Below, one piece after another: positions 24,001 to 35,070 of a stretch of 64,000 bases of DNA. This DNA comes from Tetrastigma voinierianum (lineage: Eukaryota; Streptophyta; Magnoliopsida; Vitales; Vitaceae), in assembly GCA_016808115.1 (NCBI GenBank), contig JAEQBH010003867.1, positions 558,001-622,000 on the forward strand. The letters run 5' to 3'. The notes beneath the pieces are model-generated. The model was not told the origin of the DNA. It did no database searches and saw nothing but the letters and a program-made list of their open reading frames with translations. The translations under genes and the position numbers were made by a program. Each line of letters starts with the position of its first letter. Position 1 is the first letter of the stretch.

Positions 24001-25490
24001 CCTTTCGTGATACACTACATTTGGGAGTGGGCTTCAAAGGTTCGTAAGCTACCAATTTAATTCGCTTCTAGTCTTATTTACGCTTGCCTTTGTTATTAAT
24101 ATTACTTCGTGATCACTGGTGGACTTGTTTTCTTCTATCGGCAAAGCAGCAGAGCATCGCCCACTCTCCGCCAGCACTCCTCAAATTTCTATTCAGTTGG
24201 AGGGATGATTCTTCATCGCCCACCCACCTGAAGAGTGTACCACTTCTCCGCTAACTTTTCGACTCACACCCCATCAGACATGATGGCATACTGGGTCAGG
24301 GGGAGTTAGTGTTAGCGAAGTTCATACCGCCGACAGCGCTTTTTCTTATAATAATCTACTCAAGAAAGCCCATTTTTGTATATATTTAGAGGCTTGTCAA
24401 GCTTATTTTGTGCAAAGTTTTAAAATTTCCTGTGGAATACACCTTTATATATATAATACAACTTTATTTTTCTACACTTTTTGCATCTCATTCGCTCTTT
24501 CTTATAGTTTAGTGGTTTCCTGCTTTCCCTGCACCTTGAAAAGTCGGGCATCAGAGGCTTCCATCAATGCTAGACTAGTTCCATGCTTGATTGAGTTGTT
24601 GGTCGCCTGAAGACCTTGTAATCAACCTTGTCTTCCACCATTATTCAGCCACACACATAGTACATCGCTTTCATCTATAGCCGAAGTCGTACACCCTTTA
24701 CTTTGCAAAACCGGCCTTAGCTTCGTTGATGACCTATAATAGGTTAGGAGTTCCCCCAAGAAAGAAGGCCAACGTGTCTTCCAAACGAAAAAAAGAAAAG
24801 ACAAGAAAAGAAAAGAAAAGAGAATAGAAAGCCGCAGCCATTTGCCTTGAAACCTGCCACGTCCGAGGGGTATATGGCGAAAGCCTTTGTGCCCGTGCCC
24901 TAAGCCAATTGGTCAGAGCCACCCGACTGCCTACTACATGGTGTGGCGGTGGAGTTTAGTAAGTCAGGAAGGCCGGATTCCTCAAATCATTCGGGTCCGT
25001 GAAACCTCAGAGAGTTTCAGGGAGCCGAAAGATCCTTTGACTTGATGCCCTAAACCTTAGTTGGTCGTGGGAGTAATCGCGATCCCCGCGCTACGCACTT
25101 CCCTGTGAAGTCGAAGCCACGATTGCACCCTACAATACAATGGAAGTGAAGGGAATAAGAGGAACTAATCTATTTAGTTGGTCAGCCTAAGGCATCGTAG
25201 TAGTCACAGGGGGATAGTAGCTTAGCAAATTATTCAGACAAACCGACAAACCGATCACCTAAAACATAGGATTTCCTGGGGTGCAAGCTGTGCCGATTTC
25301 GAATGAACACCCGCCTTGAAATCCCTGTTCAGATGGGCACTCATTCTTCCAAGCAATGGCGCAAAGGTCCCAAGTTTTCATACCAAGGTAAGGCCTCCCT
25401 TTATACACACACTTTTGAAAAGACAACCTCGCATATATATACCGCTTGACTTCCTTCTTTTATCATCAAGTATGGACTAGCAATGTCGGT
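24001..25490 (+). other. Element E region between pol and polypurine tract
   Basis: About 1.5 kb of non-coding DNA without a post-pol ORF. It contains 'CATCAGACATGATGGCATACTGGG' -like text and AGTCAGGGGGAG near 24290-24305, a purine repeat (GAAAA)n at 24785-24825, and short frames lacking domains. Elements A, B and C carry a post-pol ORF here, and E does not. Confidence 0.5.
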
Positions 25491-25499
25491 TGAGGGGAG
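25491..25499 (+). other. Polypurine tract of E
   Basis: TGAGGGGAG lies immediately before the 3' LTR start TGATTAGTACC. Confidence 0.7.
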
Positions 25500-27456
25500 T
25501 GATTAGTACCTAAATAGTGCTATTTGAGCCCCGTGATAATGCAAGTTTTAAACACTTTTGTGTACTAATCGAATTTTAATAACTCCAATTGATACATCGT
25601 GTCCCGACTTTGCTACCGATCACATTTTGTAGCTATTTTGAGTAGTTTTGCAGTCAATGTCTCATATATTCTCAATCCGATTCAAACACGATGAACCCTA
25701 GCCGACCAAGATTCATGATCGATTAGAGGAAATTTGGAGCAAAAATGTCAAGAGAAGGAGAGCTCAAAGGAAATTTAACATCGCTTGATTAGTGCTCAAA
25801 AGCGCTATTTCAACCCTATTTATTAGTTTTATGCTTTTGTGTACTAATCATTCTAATTAACCCGACGGTACAGTTACTAAGGTCCCCCGCTATTCTAATG
25901 ATTGCATTTTGTGGCAAATTTGCGCTTTTTGTGAGCTAACTGTGCTAAAATTGCTGAGCGATCCAAGCATGAAGAATTCGAGTCAAACTCAGCATTGGGC
26001 AGACGATGAAGGAAAGAAGAGCAGAATGCAAAATTTGAGTCAAGTATAATTCCTACACGCATCGCTCATGCTCATGACACTATTCATCCAAAGAGCCCAC
26101 TGCTCACCGCTTGTTGGCACCAGATTTTAAGCTTACAATTTTTCGTTTCTTCCCATTTTATTGCTTATATTAGCTTTTGGTTTTGGCTTCTTTTGTAATT
26201 TCGCTTGGCTCTGAGCGTATATAAAGCTCAGTCAAGTTGATGTAAAATCAATCACGTTTGTAGCAATAAATTTTAGGGAGAAGCTTTCAGCTCTCCCATC
26301 CCCCGCTTTTTCTCTTTTGCTCCACTTTCCTTCATTTTCTTTTCCACTTTTTGGGCAGCTAAACACCCTCCGAGGATGACAACTTGGAGGATGAGCGCAA
26401 ACCTCGCTCCTCCGCGAAGGCCACCGGGCGCAGATCCGGGAGGCTATTGGAGGTCCCCTGTTTTTCACGCAGGTAGTCACTGCCGTATGTGTTCTCCTTT
26501 TAACTGGTGTAGATCCCTTCGATTCATGTTGAATGGTCAGTACTTGGTAATCTTTTAGTGCTCACTTGATGCTTATTACTAGATCTCGTGATGTTCATTA
26601 GTTATCATTTATTACCCATTGTAATGTGAGTCAAAGAGACTCGTTTGAACTGATTGAGAACATAAATGGCTAGTGAATGCCATTTCTAAAAGGATGCCAC
26701 CATTTTAGGTTAGGTTTTATAGCTAAATGAAGATCCGGTTCCGGAGATGACTATAGATCATCCTCCCCAACGCGAGGAAATGACCCCGAGGACCTCTCAG
26801 TGACCTGTAGAACTCGCATCTAGTAGCCTGACAGTTCAAGGAGTTCTATTTTACATTTTTTCCTTATTTTATTATCAGCCTACAACCATCCAACTCCCCT
26901 GTTTTTAGCAAACCTAAAAATCCAAATTGAAATTCACAATTTTTGAGCTTAACAGTAAATCATTTGTGCAAAAAGTCCCATCCCCGTGTTCGACCCTGGG
27001 ACACTATACCGCAAAGAGTTTAGCTACGCAAATAGGACTTTAGGATATAAATTTGTTGATTCTAGTACACCTACTCGTGGCACGTAATCATCGCTTCCCG
27101 CCCGTTGACTGCTTGACTCGCTTTTGTGGTTTTGTATACAAGCTTGCCTCGTTGTAATTTTTGGTTCATTTGCACATTTTTGTAATTTTTAGTACTGAAA
27201 GAATTATGCTTCCGCCTCATTAGAATCAACTTCAACTTTCACTCTATCAATCAATCAATAAAGTTGGGCACAAATCTTCCTCTCCCTCGGCTGGTTTGTG
27301 ATTTTCTCTCCCTTTCCTTCACTTTCTTGCATTTTCTCTCTAGCCAAACACCCCTTGATGATGAAAAATCAAGGTATGCTCGGTTAAAATCAGTAGTAGG
27401 AATCCTACGATATAAATTTTGTTGATTCCGAACACCTACTTGGCCTAAACGAATCA
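25500..27456 (+). mobile_element. 3' LTR of element E, split by F
   Basis: Starts TGATTAGTACC after the polypurine tract and ends ...CGAATCA. It consists of 25500-25785 and 27091-27456, separated by solo LTR F. Together they match the 5' LTR except for a missing middle of about 620 bases (junction at about 27392, where text matching 17690 runs straight into text matching 18322) and a missing about 47 bases near 25777. Confidence 0.8.
25786..27090 (+). mobile_element. Solo LTR F with target duplication TCGCT
   Basis: A 1305-base LTR beginning TGATTAGTGCTC and ending CACGTAATCA, flanked by the perfect 5-bp repeat TCGCT (25781-25785 and 27091-27095). The 5' LTR of E shows the unoccupied site near 17385-17400 (ACATTGCTCCCCGCC). 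The family is related to the K LTRs (same TGATTAG start, shared 'GTG.GGCAAATTTGC.TTTTTG') and more distantly to E itself. TATA-like box GTATATAAAG at 26217-26226. No internal region, so it formed by LTR-LTR recombination. Confidence 0.88.
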
Positions 27457-27795
27457 TGCACAATGGGACAGAAGGTTGTGTTCTTGACAATGGGGTGGCC
27501 AATAGCCCTAGACATACCTAAGGTCATTTCCTAGCTCTAGCAAGACCCAAAAGTCAAGACATAATGGGTCCAACTCGATGTATCTGGAACCTCGGGGACC
27601 CGACCGAATCAACTAGTGGTGACTGATTCGAAGCCCGCCATGGGGATGAAGGCTCTATGGGGGGTGCTAGTAAGGCTGGTGTGGACGTCTTAAGACCGAT
27701 GGGGTAGTCGCTAATGGGTAGTCGGAACTCTACAACATTGGAGAGTTTTGAGAGCTTTGGCTTAGGGTTTGCGTGGGGGAGAAGAATGAAGGTTG
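27457..27795 (-). other. Probable 5' part of element D post-pol ORF
   Basis: Minus-strand DNA just left of the D palindrome array. It has a leader-like stretch with AAACCCTAAGCC (27757-27768 as plus-strand GGCTTAGGGTTT) and possible ATGs at 27640-27720, the same context as the A and C post-pol ORF starts. No diagnostic protein block survives, and it is cut by the 3' LTR of E. It may be the missing front of the ORF at 15650-17040 or of a separate element. Confidence 0.35.
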
Positions 27796-27799
27796 ATGT

Positions 27800-28130
27800 T
27801 CATAAAACAGGGGCCACACCGCGACGTTTAGGCTTAACGTCGCGACATTCCCGAGGGTGTAATTACCAACGTCACAACGTTCCAGAAGAGGTATACCGCA
27901 ACGTCGTGACGTTGAGATCCAACGTCGCGATGTGACAAAGACCTATACACCCAACGTCGCGACGTTGAGACCCAACATCGCGACGTTCTAGAGAGTTGTT
28001 CCAACTTACGTCACGACGTTGAAATCCAACGTTGCGACGTGATCGAGGCTTGATTTTTCATGATTTAGTCAATGCCGCGACGTTGGGACGTCGCGACGTT
28101 GAGATCTAACGTCGCGATGTGACAGAGAAG
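27800..28130 (-). promoter_or_regulatory. AACGTCGCGACGTT palindrome array of element D
   Basis: About 13 copies of a 14-base palindrome or its decay products, for example near 27836, 27868, 27898, 27919, 27951 (CAACGTCGCGACGTTGAG), 27976, 28010, 28028, 28076 and 28106. Spacing is 20-40 bases. It lies between the integrase end and the presumed post-pol ORF, as in A and C, but uses a different palindrome. Confidence 0.65.
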
Positions 28131-28429
28131 GTCAAAATGAAAAATGTTCAATAATTTTCTAAGTTTTGAGAAAACCCCCTGAATGAAATTAATTCTTTCG
28201 TGACTAAATGATCTTCCCGCTATCTCCCGCCTATCATTGCCTTTGCCCCAAATGCATAAATCAAAATAAACGCCCTCGATTACGGGCAGACTCCACAAAT
28301 TCATGCTTTAAAACTAAAAACACGCAGTTAAATTACTAAAGAAAGATTTCAAAAGCTCGTTACCTCCTCAAGTAGCACTTGTTTAATGTCGCTAGCTCAC
28401 TTCTTAGTCTCACTGCTCAAAGATCCGAT
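28131..28429 (-). other. Spacer between D integrase and palindrome array
   Basis: About 300 bases after the end of pol on the minus strand. It contains 'CTTGAGGAGGTAACGAGC' near 28355-28375 and AT-rich text. No ORF is recognised. Confidence 0.4.
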
Positions 28430-29600
28430 TGCGACTTCTACGATAATACTTCGCACGCTTTAGCGAATGGTTTGCTTATTTGCATGGATCTCGCCCGGCG
28501 TATGGCTTCAACCGCAGTGTTAACTTTGAATGTCTTTTCTCAGGTGTATAATCTCCGCTCCTCCATGCGGAAGATTCTCAAATACCTTAAATGGTCTCGA
28601 CCATCGTGACTTTAATTTCCCAGGAAAGAGTTTGAGTCGGGAATTGAATAAGAGGACCTTTTGACTCGCCTCGAACTCTTTCCGCATGATATGTTTGTTA
28701 TGCCAGGCTTTCATCTTTTCCTTATATATTCGAGCATTCTCGTACGCCTCATTGCGGAATTCATCCAATTCACTAAGCTGTAGCATCCGCTTCTCTCTGG
28801 CCACTTTACTATCCATGTTCAGCATCCGAGTTGCCTAGTAGGCTCTATGCTCCAATTCCACTAGCAGGTGGCATGCTTTCCCATAAACTATTCGGAATGG
28901 CGACATACCCAATGGTGTTTTAAATGCTATCCTGTATGCCCAGAGTGCATCCTCAATCTTTTCGACCAACTTCTTCCTCGAATGGCCGACTTTTTCTCCG
29001 TAATGGACTTGATCTCTCGATTTGACAATTTACTTGCCCATTTGTCTCGTGGATGGTATGCGAGTGACAAAGCAAGTGTCAAGACCCATACTTTTTCAAG
29101 ACCTTGTCAACCATCTTATTGCAGAAATGAGTACCTCCATCTGCGATTAGTGCTCGTGGAGTGCCGAACCGTGAAATATATGGTTGCGAAGGAACTGGCT
29201 ATCACACTAGCGTCATTAGTGCGTGTTGGTATTGCTTCTACCCATTTAGAGATGTAATCTATTGCAAGCAAAATGTACAAGTTATTAAAAGAGGGAGGAA
29301 ATGGGCCCATGAAATCCATCCCCCACAAATCAAATAGCTCAACTTCACGAATTGTGCTCATGGGTGGTTCATCCTTTCTAGAAATGCTCCACATTCTTTA
29401 GCATTTGTCGCAAGTGGATACGAATCGCGAAAGCATCCTTGAGTCAAGCTGAACGTGAGAAAACTGGATTGAAGTACCTTTGCCGCCGTTCTCCGCCTCC
29501 GAAATGCCCCACATGGTAAAGTGTGGTGCAAGTTCGAACACCACCATTTCATCTTTAGTACACACGCTTCATCATTCGTCAACATGCTGCCTATAGATTG
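28430..29600 (-). pseudogene. Element D integrase
   Basis: Minus-strand integrase of an Athila-like element. The C-terminal 101-codon stretch at 28520-28825 has 'EKRMLQLSELDEFRNEAYEN', 'WHNKHIMRKEF' and 'LFNSRLKLFPGKLKSRWS', and continues in another frame to 'LRLKPYAG' near 28480. The catalytic core start is at 29116-29394 with 'VELFDLWGMDFMGPFPPS' and 'AIDYISKWVEAIPTRTNDA'. Between 28830 and 29110 the rest of the core ('ISDGG'-type region) is present but frame-shifted. The Zn-finger and linker with 'HFTMWGISEAE' lie towards 29560. Confidence 0.85.
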
Positions 29601-29799
29601 GGTTCCTCCGTGAGGTGTTTCAAATGTGCAAAGAACCTCTTCTTCATGGTAGCTAAACTCCTGGAGGGATCACCTTGGCCACTAAATAATCTACATAGTT
29701 GGCAAACCATGGAACCCGCTTTGTCTTCGAGACACAGCCGCCTATTCGGGGAAATCATCATTCATATGGACCTCATCTCTGCCCCTTCTAATCGTGACA

Positions 29800-30120
29800 A
29801 ATGGTCCGCGACTAGGTTCCTCTGCTCCTTCTTGTCTTTAATCTCAAGTCACTCTTGCAACAAAAGTACCTACACCCTAATTATTCCCTTGCCAAGGCCC
29901 TTAGTCATTAGTACTTTACGGTTGGAGTGGTCGGGCAGTACTATTACCTTATCACTAAATCAACAAGTGGCCTAAATTTATCAAAGGCAAAGACAATGGC
30001 CAACAGTTCCTTTTCAGTGGTGGCATAGTTCAATTGGGCATCATTCAAGGTTTAGCTAGCATAGTAGATAACCTGAAAAAAGTCTCATGCTTTTCCTTTT
30101 CTCTTCTCGTCCTAGCACTA
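29800..30120 (-). pseudogene. Element D RNase H
   Basis: The minus strand encodes 'VIYYAS' then 'TLNDAQLNYATTEKELLAIV' and 'FAFDKF' at about 30075-29960, and later a decayed 'SRTICH' near 29800. This is the RNase H core seen between RT and integrase in Athila-like pol. Stops and deletions break it. Confidence 0.8.
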
Positions 30121-31440
30121 CTCCAATAAAGATAGTCACTATGCCGCACATTAGCTCAAATGGGAGGTCCAACTGCGCTACTACAATAGGAGCTTACCAA
30201 TTTATCTTTCAGATCGAAATGCTCGCATTAATCGCTTCATCAAACTTGAATGGTATCCCTTAGACCAGTAAATTAGACAATGGCTTTACAATATGAGAAA
30301 AGTCTTTTATAAAACGCCCCTGTGAGAAACTCAAGGTACACCAAAAAAGCTTCTTATGCCTTTTATAGATGAGGTTGGAGGAAGTTTCTCTATTGCTTTA
30401 ATTTTCACTTTGTCTAATTTCTATTCCTCTTGTAGAAATCTCAGCGCCCAAGTACTATGCCTTCTTTAGCCATAAAATGACACTTCTCCCAATTAAGTAC
30501 AATGATCGGGTTTCTGATCTAATCAACATCGATCTCAAGTTTTCTGCAATTGTCAAAGGAGTCCCCTAATACGTAAAATCAATCACAAACACCTCAATTG
30601 TCTTTTTCAACCATATATGAGAATATGGTCATCATACAGAATGTGTTTAGTGCTGCATAAATTTCGAAGGAATCCACCAATGCGAACGTATCTATAAAGT
30701 GAATGTCAGTTTTCTCCTAATCTTCAGGGGCTATAGCAATCTTATTTTAGCCGAAATACCCATCTAAAAAACAATAGTATTCGTGTTCTGCTAGTCTATC
30801 CAACATCTGATCCAGAAACGGCAATGGAAAATGGTCTTTCGGTACTTTATTCAGCTCGTAGTCACAAATCCTCCACTTCGTGATTGTTCTGTGAAGGCAA
30901 TAATGTATTATTCTCTATTCTTATCACCGTTGTTCCTCCCTTTTTAGGCACAACCTCGGTGGTATTTGACTTACCCATGCACCGGGCCGTAAATAGGATA
31001 AAAAACCCCGGTGTCTAGCCACTTTAGTACCTCCTTACGGACTACCTCTTTCATCGTTGGATTCAGTCTCCTCTATGCTTCCACTGAAGGCTTATGACCA
31101 TCTTCTAGCAAAATTCGATGCACGCACATAGAAGGGAAAATTCCTTTTAAATCAACCAGAGACCAGCCAAGCGCATCCTTGTGATCTTTGAGTATGCTCA
31201 ATAGCTTATCTTCCTCTATCGCTGTCAGGGATGCTGAAATAATCACTGGTAAGGTGGAGGCATTCCCGAGATAAGCATACCTCAAATGGCTAGGTAGTGG
31301 CTTTTGCTCCATCTTGGGTGGCTGTTCAATAGATGGCACGGATGTTTGAGTATTTTCGCCCAAAGGTTCATAATATTTCCTTCTATTAGGTTCAAATGAA
31401 TCCATCCATTTTATATACTCCGCGGCCTCTTCTCCTAATT
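30121..31440 (-). pseudogene. Element D reverse transcriptase and upstream linker
   Basis: The minus-strand linker 31073-31405 is open and carries 'KPLPSHLRYAYLGNASTLPV' and 'KDHKDALGWSLVDLKGIFPS', followed by 'MCVHRILLEDG', the typical entry into RT. Continuing left come 'RRLNPTMKEVVRKEVLKWLD' (31075-31015), a decayed 'YPIY', 'KDHFPLPF.D.ML' (about 30855-30815), the 'FLDG' palm block (about 30780) and later thumb sequences towards 30240. Frameshifts are frequent, and the catalytic YMDD region is hard to read. Confidence 0.8.
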
Positions 31441-31599
31441 TTTTGAATCACTATGTACTAGGCTAGCCTCCAAAGGATCAGTGAGACCACTTTGGCTAGA
31501 CACTATAGCCTCCACGGTCTCTACTATGAAGCACATATCACTTCGCTGTGGTGTCTCACAAATAACACATTAAACTTAACTTCAACTTCCCGCAGACTC

Positions 31600-32130
31600 T
31601 CACCTTAGCCTCCCCTCTATACGTCAATCATTGCCCTTCCAGTTGCGAGAAATGGTCTACCCAATATTATGGGTATTTCTTTATCTTCTTCCATATCTAA
31701 TACAATGAAATCCACTGGGAAGATGAATTTGTCGACCTTTACTAGAACGTCTTCTATCCCCTCTTGGATGCTTTAAGGACCTCGCGCCTAACTGGAGTGT
31801 GTCCTGTGGTCATGTTTCACCTAATCCCCAAAGGCCTAAATATGGATAAGGGCATGAGATTGATACTAGCTCCTAAGTCACACAAAGCTCTCTCAAAAAT
31901 GGCATTCCCGATGGTGCAGGGGATAGTGAAACTGCCTGGGTCTTTTATCTTTTGTGGTAGCTTCCTCTGAAGGATGACACTACATTCTTCAATGAGATTA
32001 ACTGTCTTGAAATCCGACAGTCTTCTCTTCTTTGACAAGATGTCCTTCATAAAATTGACATTAATTAGCATTTGTTTTAGAGTATCGCAAATGTAATGTT
32101 GATGTGCGCTTTCGAACACTCTATAAACTT
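31600..32130 (-). pseudogene. Element D protease
   Basis: An open 100-codon minus-strand stretch, 31817-32119, carries 'MKDILSKKRRLSDFKTVNLI', then 'EECSVILQRKLPQKIKDPGS' and the intact active-site block 'ALCDLGASINLMPLSIFRPL'. The catalytic Asp is therefore retained. The C-terminal flap-side block (family 'VDKFIFPVDFIVLDME', 'PIILGRPFLATG') is encoded at about 31735-31640. This is the best preserved protease in the window. The polyprotein around it is broken. Confidence 0.85.
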
Positions 32131-32349
32131 GGTAACTGGCTTGTCCAAGCTTTATTCTTCTTAGCGCCGGGGTACGAAATTGCGGCTATGGGTTCAATCG
32201 TGACTGGATGATCCTTTGGCCTCGCCTCTTCTCCCTAAAATTTTTCTCTCTCTGGGGCCACATTCTTCTATCTTATCATTCTGACTGGTCTAGATAACTT
32301 TCTTAGTTTCTACCTCCCCTATCACTAGGGTTGCCCCTGTATTGCTAAT

Positions 32350-33760
32350 TCTCCACCACTTCTCAATGTGATTGCTTTTACATGTTCATTCCCTTCTCGT
32401 CTCGGGTTCACTTTTGAGTTGCTTGGTAAGGAACCCTATTGCCTTTCTGTCAATAGATTGGCCATTTAGCCCATCTGCACCTCTAAATTCCTCAATTGCG
32501 TTGCTTGTTCAATTGGGTGGCTTGGTGTTGCATATTCGCCTTTGTCTCATTCATAAAGGCGGTATGCGAGGTGAGCATTTGAGCAAAGGGCTTGTTCCAA
32601 GTCCACCTTTTTCTCGAGAGGTGGTTCGCTCACTCGGGGTAGTGGCATGTTGTTCTGATTGTTCCTCCATCCATAACCTTGATTGCTCTGATTATTCTGA
32701 TTATTACGCCACCCTTGGCCTCGATTGGGTTCCGAGTAGCTGTCGCCTCCCATACTCACCCTCACTACTGCGGTCGATTCCCGATTAAAACCTCGATATT
32801 ATATTGGGTATGCTCTATCGCTTGTCGCTAACTAACATTCCGTACCACCGTGGCCGTCCCTCCACATAATTCACATAACTCCCATGGGCTGGTCTGAATG
32901 GAACTCGCGGTTCCCTGCTGCCTAGTAAGCTGTTTATAAGTCACGCGGCATGAGCCACGACTGTCGAGAACCTCGCTATCCCCGCGGGCCGCCCACAACC
33001 TTCATCGTGTAATCCTATCTCTAGCCACCGATTGGTATTATAGCAAGATCCCGCACTCATATGTGTGGTCCATAGTCATTTTCATTAGCGCACCTCCTGC
33101 CGAGGCATCAATCACTATTCTAGTCGATCCCTGTAATTCATTATAAAAAGTATGGACTTGCATCCATCCGTCACCGTGGTGTGAACTTTCTCAAAGAATT
33201 CATGAAATCTATCCCATGCCTCCGCCAAGCCTTCTCCCTCTAGTTGTCCGTCAAGGTATTGATCTCTTGCACTAACCCATAATTTTTCCTGTGGGAAGAA
33301 CTTATTAAAACTTCTTTGCAGACTAGGTCGCTCCATGAAGTAATAGGAATCTGTGGTCGATTTGTCAACCAATGCTTAGCCTCTATCACCTAGTGAGAGC
33401 GGAACACCCTAACTGGAGTGCCTCTTCGCCTGCAATTCCATTATACTTGACTCCGTGTCACATACTTTGATGAATGTCATGCATATTTGATTCCGATGGC
33501 AATCAGGAACAGATATTCGCTAAATCAGAAGGGTCACTGACTTCAAATTTCAAAGTTGCTCAGCCTGTAATAGGTGGTCTTCTTGAGCAGTCACCGAATA
33601 ATCAGATGGTGGGGCAACTATTCTAGCAACATGAATGGATCATCTCGCTGTATAAACTGGCCCGGCGCCGATTCCTACTATTATTCTATCAGACTCCCTT
33701 GTGGCTCAGTTGCCCGCATACGATTGCTAGATTTCTATATCAGGCTTCTTCTTGTTTAAT
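32350..33760 (-). pseudogene. Element D gag
   Basis: Minus-strand Athila-like gag. 33115-33372 is open and contains 'FNKFFPQEKLW' and 'GLAEAWDRFHEFF', matching the family 'FL.KFFPP.K...' and 'GESLYEAWERFKE' blocks. 32547-32765 encodes an Asn/Gln/Arg-rich repeat around 'GWRNNQNNQSNQGYGWRNNQ', the usual nucleic-acid-binding linker, and 'EPPLEKKVDLEQAL'. Other blocks are shifted out of frame. Start near 33760 is inferred from the primer site a little further right. Confidence 0.75.
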
Positions 33761-33807
33761 GTAAACTATGTATGTTCTTCCGTCAGGATCAAAAGGATGT
33801 AGTTCAA

Positions 33808-33832
33808 CTTGACCCCGGCTTCGCATACACTC
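33808..33832 (-). other. Decayed primer-binding site of D
   Basis: The minus strand reads TGCGAAGCCGGGGTCAAG, a decayed tRNA-Asp-type site (family TGGCGCCGTTGCCGGGGATCAA). It lies between gag and the LTR-like sequence, as expected. Confidence 0.4.
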
Positions 33833-35070
33833 ACAATAGCCTTAATCTACAATCACACGCAAAACACAAAGACAAAATTACAAGCACTTGAAAAGAAAAA
33901 TAAAATAAAAAGGAAAATTTCAGAGTAGTATATAATTGTACTTTTCACATCAACATTTAAAATCTTCACTTAACTAAGGCCAAAACTTGATGTCGTGAAG
34001 CGTTGATGTGTAGAATGTACGCTTATGTGCGTAAGGCAATGCTACAGACGCACAGAAGTAACAAATATGGATATCGAGATCCACTGTGGGAGAAGGATCA
34101 TCAAATTGTTCTTTATAATATTATCCTGACTTAAACTTTGAATTTCTATTTAACTAATCGCGGATTAAATGAAAGCTTAATTTAATGGGAATTATCATAT
34201 GAGACCAAAGATTTGTCTCCACTTTTGATGGATTATTACATATGGAAATTACTAATTGCCTATTAATGACTTCTCGATGACTTGTGATCGTGCCTATAGT
34301 AAATACTCCATCTCGAGGTGGCATATATCCGCCTATCTCACCAGCAGGTCAGCATCTCTCGCCTTGACCCAATACTCTAAACGCTAAATGTTCAAAACCC
34401 TAATTGCCACACTTGAATCGATATCTCTATTTATCGATGAATCGAGAGTCGCTCTATTCAGATTCTCCGTATCTCATTCTCGATCTCGGGATAACTCAGC
34501 GAAGATCATGCCAATGTTGGCGACATTACCACGATAAACTAAGGGGAGTATAGAGACGATCGATGCAAATCATTAATAACCGAATAATATATGTTTAAGC
34601 TTTAATCCATCCAATTGTGACAAGGGGTTCAACAAAAAACCCTAGATAGAAATCTAGAAATATGTTGAAACCGACAAACATATAATCAATCTTGTAAATC
34701 ATCAAAGAAGCTTAAAAGAAGAAATGCAAAAGACAAAATGGTCTTCCATCGATTCCTGGGCCGCTTGCTCGCTTCCACATACCAAATCTCGCACGTCTTC
34801 GATTCTCAAAATTATAGCCCCCTTTATTTTATGATGCTGAGGATGAAATCGAGGTGACGTCGTGACGTTGCAACTTTGCGACGTCTCAACGTCACGACGT
34901 TGGGTCACTTGTTGACTTTCCTTTGTTGACCTCGGGCGCCACGACGTGGCCCTCCCGCTTCCTTCTCCCTCGTCTCACCCAAACTCCCAAAACACCCTCT
35001 TCACATGCAATCCACAAAACTCAGAAATCAGATATCAAGTAACAATGAGCTTATTTAAATGGAAAATCAA
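33833..35070 (-). mobile_element. 5' LTR of element D
   Basis: AT-rich minus-strand DNA upstream of gag. It carries a short cluster of D-type palindromes at 34853-34945 (GACGTCGTGACGTTGC, CAACGTCACGACGTTGGG), the same word as the internal array at 27800-28130, which ties this LTR to the D body. Transcript-leader-like sequence continues from 34740 to 33840. The outer boundary near 35070 is inferred from resemblance to the B and C LTR starts (...TTTTTAGTTGATTTTCCATTT) and is uncertain. Confidence 0.5.

Larger units (their letters stand above)
17053..27456 (+). mobile_element. Element E: full-length dead Athila-like retrotransposon
   Basis: Two LTRs in the same orientation flank a primer site, gag, protease, RT, RNase H, integrase and a polypurine tract in Ty3 order. 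The span is 10.4 kb including the nested solo LTR F. All genes are broken. A clean target duplication is not visible: the left flank ends near TCGAC and the right flank begins TGCAC. Minus-strand Athila-like sequence lies on both sides (B to the left, D to the right), so E landed in an older element of the same superfamily, or between two. Confidence 0.85.

Noticed and set aside
24781..24830. Purine repeat (GAAAA)n as the polypurine tract of E
   Set aside because: The true tract lies directly before the 3' LTR at 25491-25499; this repeat is 670 bases away.
32372..32788. 138-codon plus-strand frame
   Set aside because: Antisense to element D gag, including the Asn/Gln-rich repeat; the plus-strand composition shows no domain.
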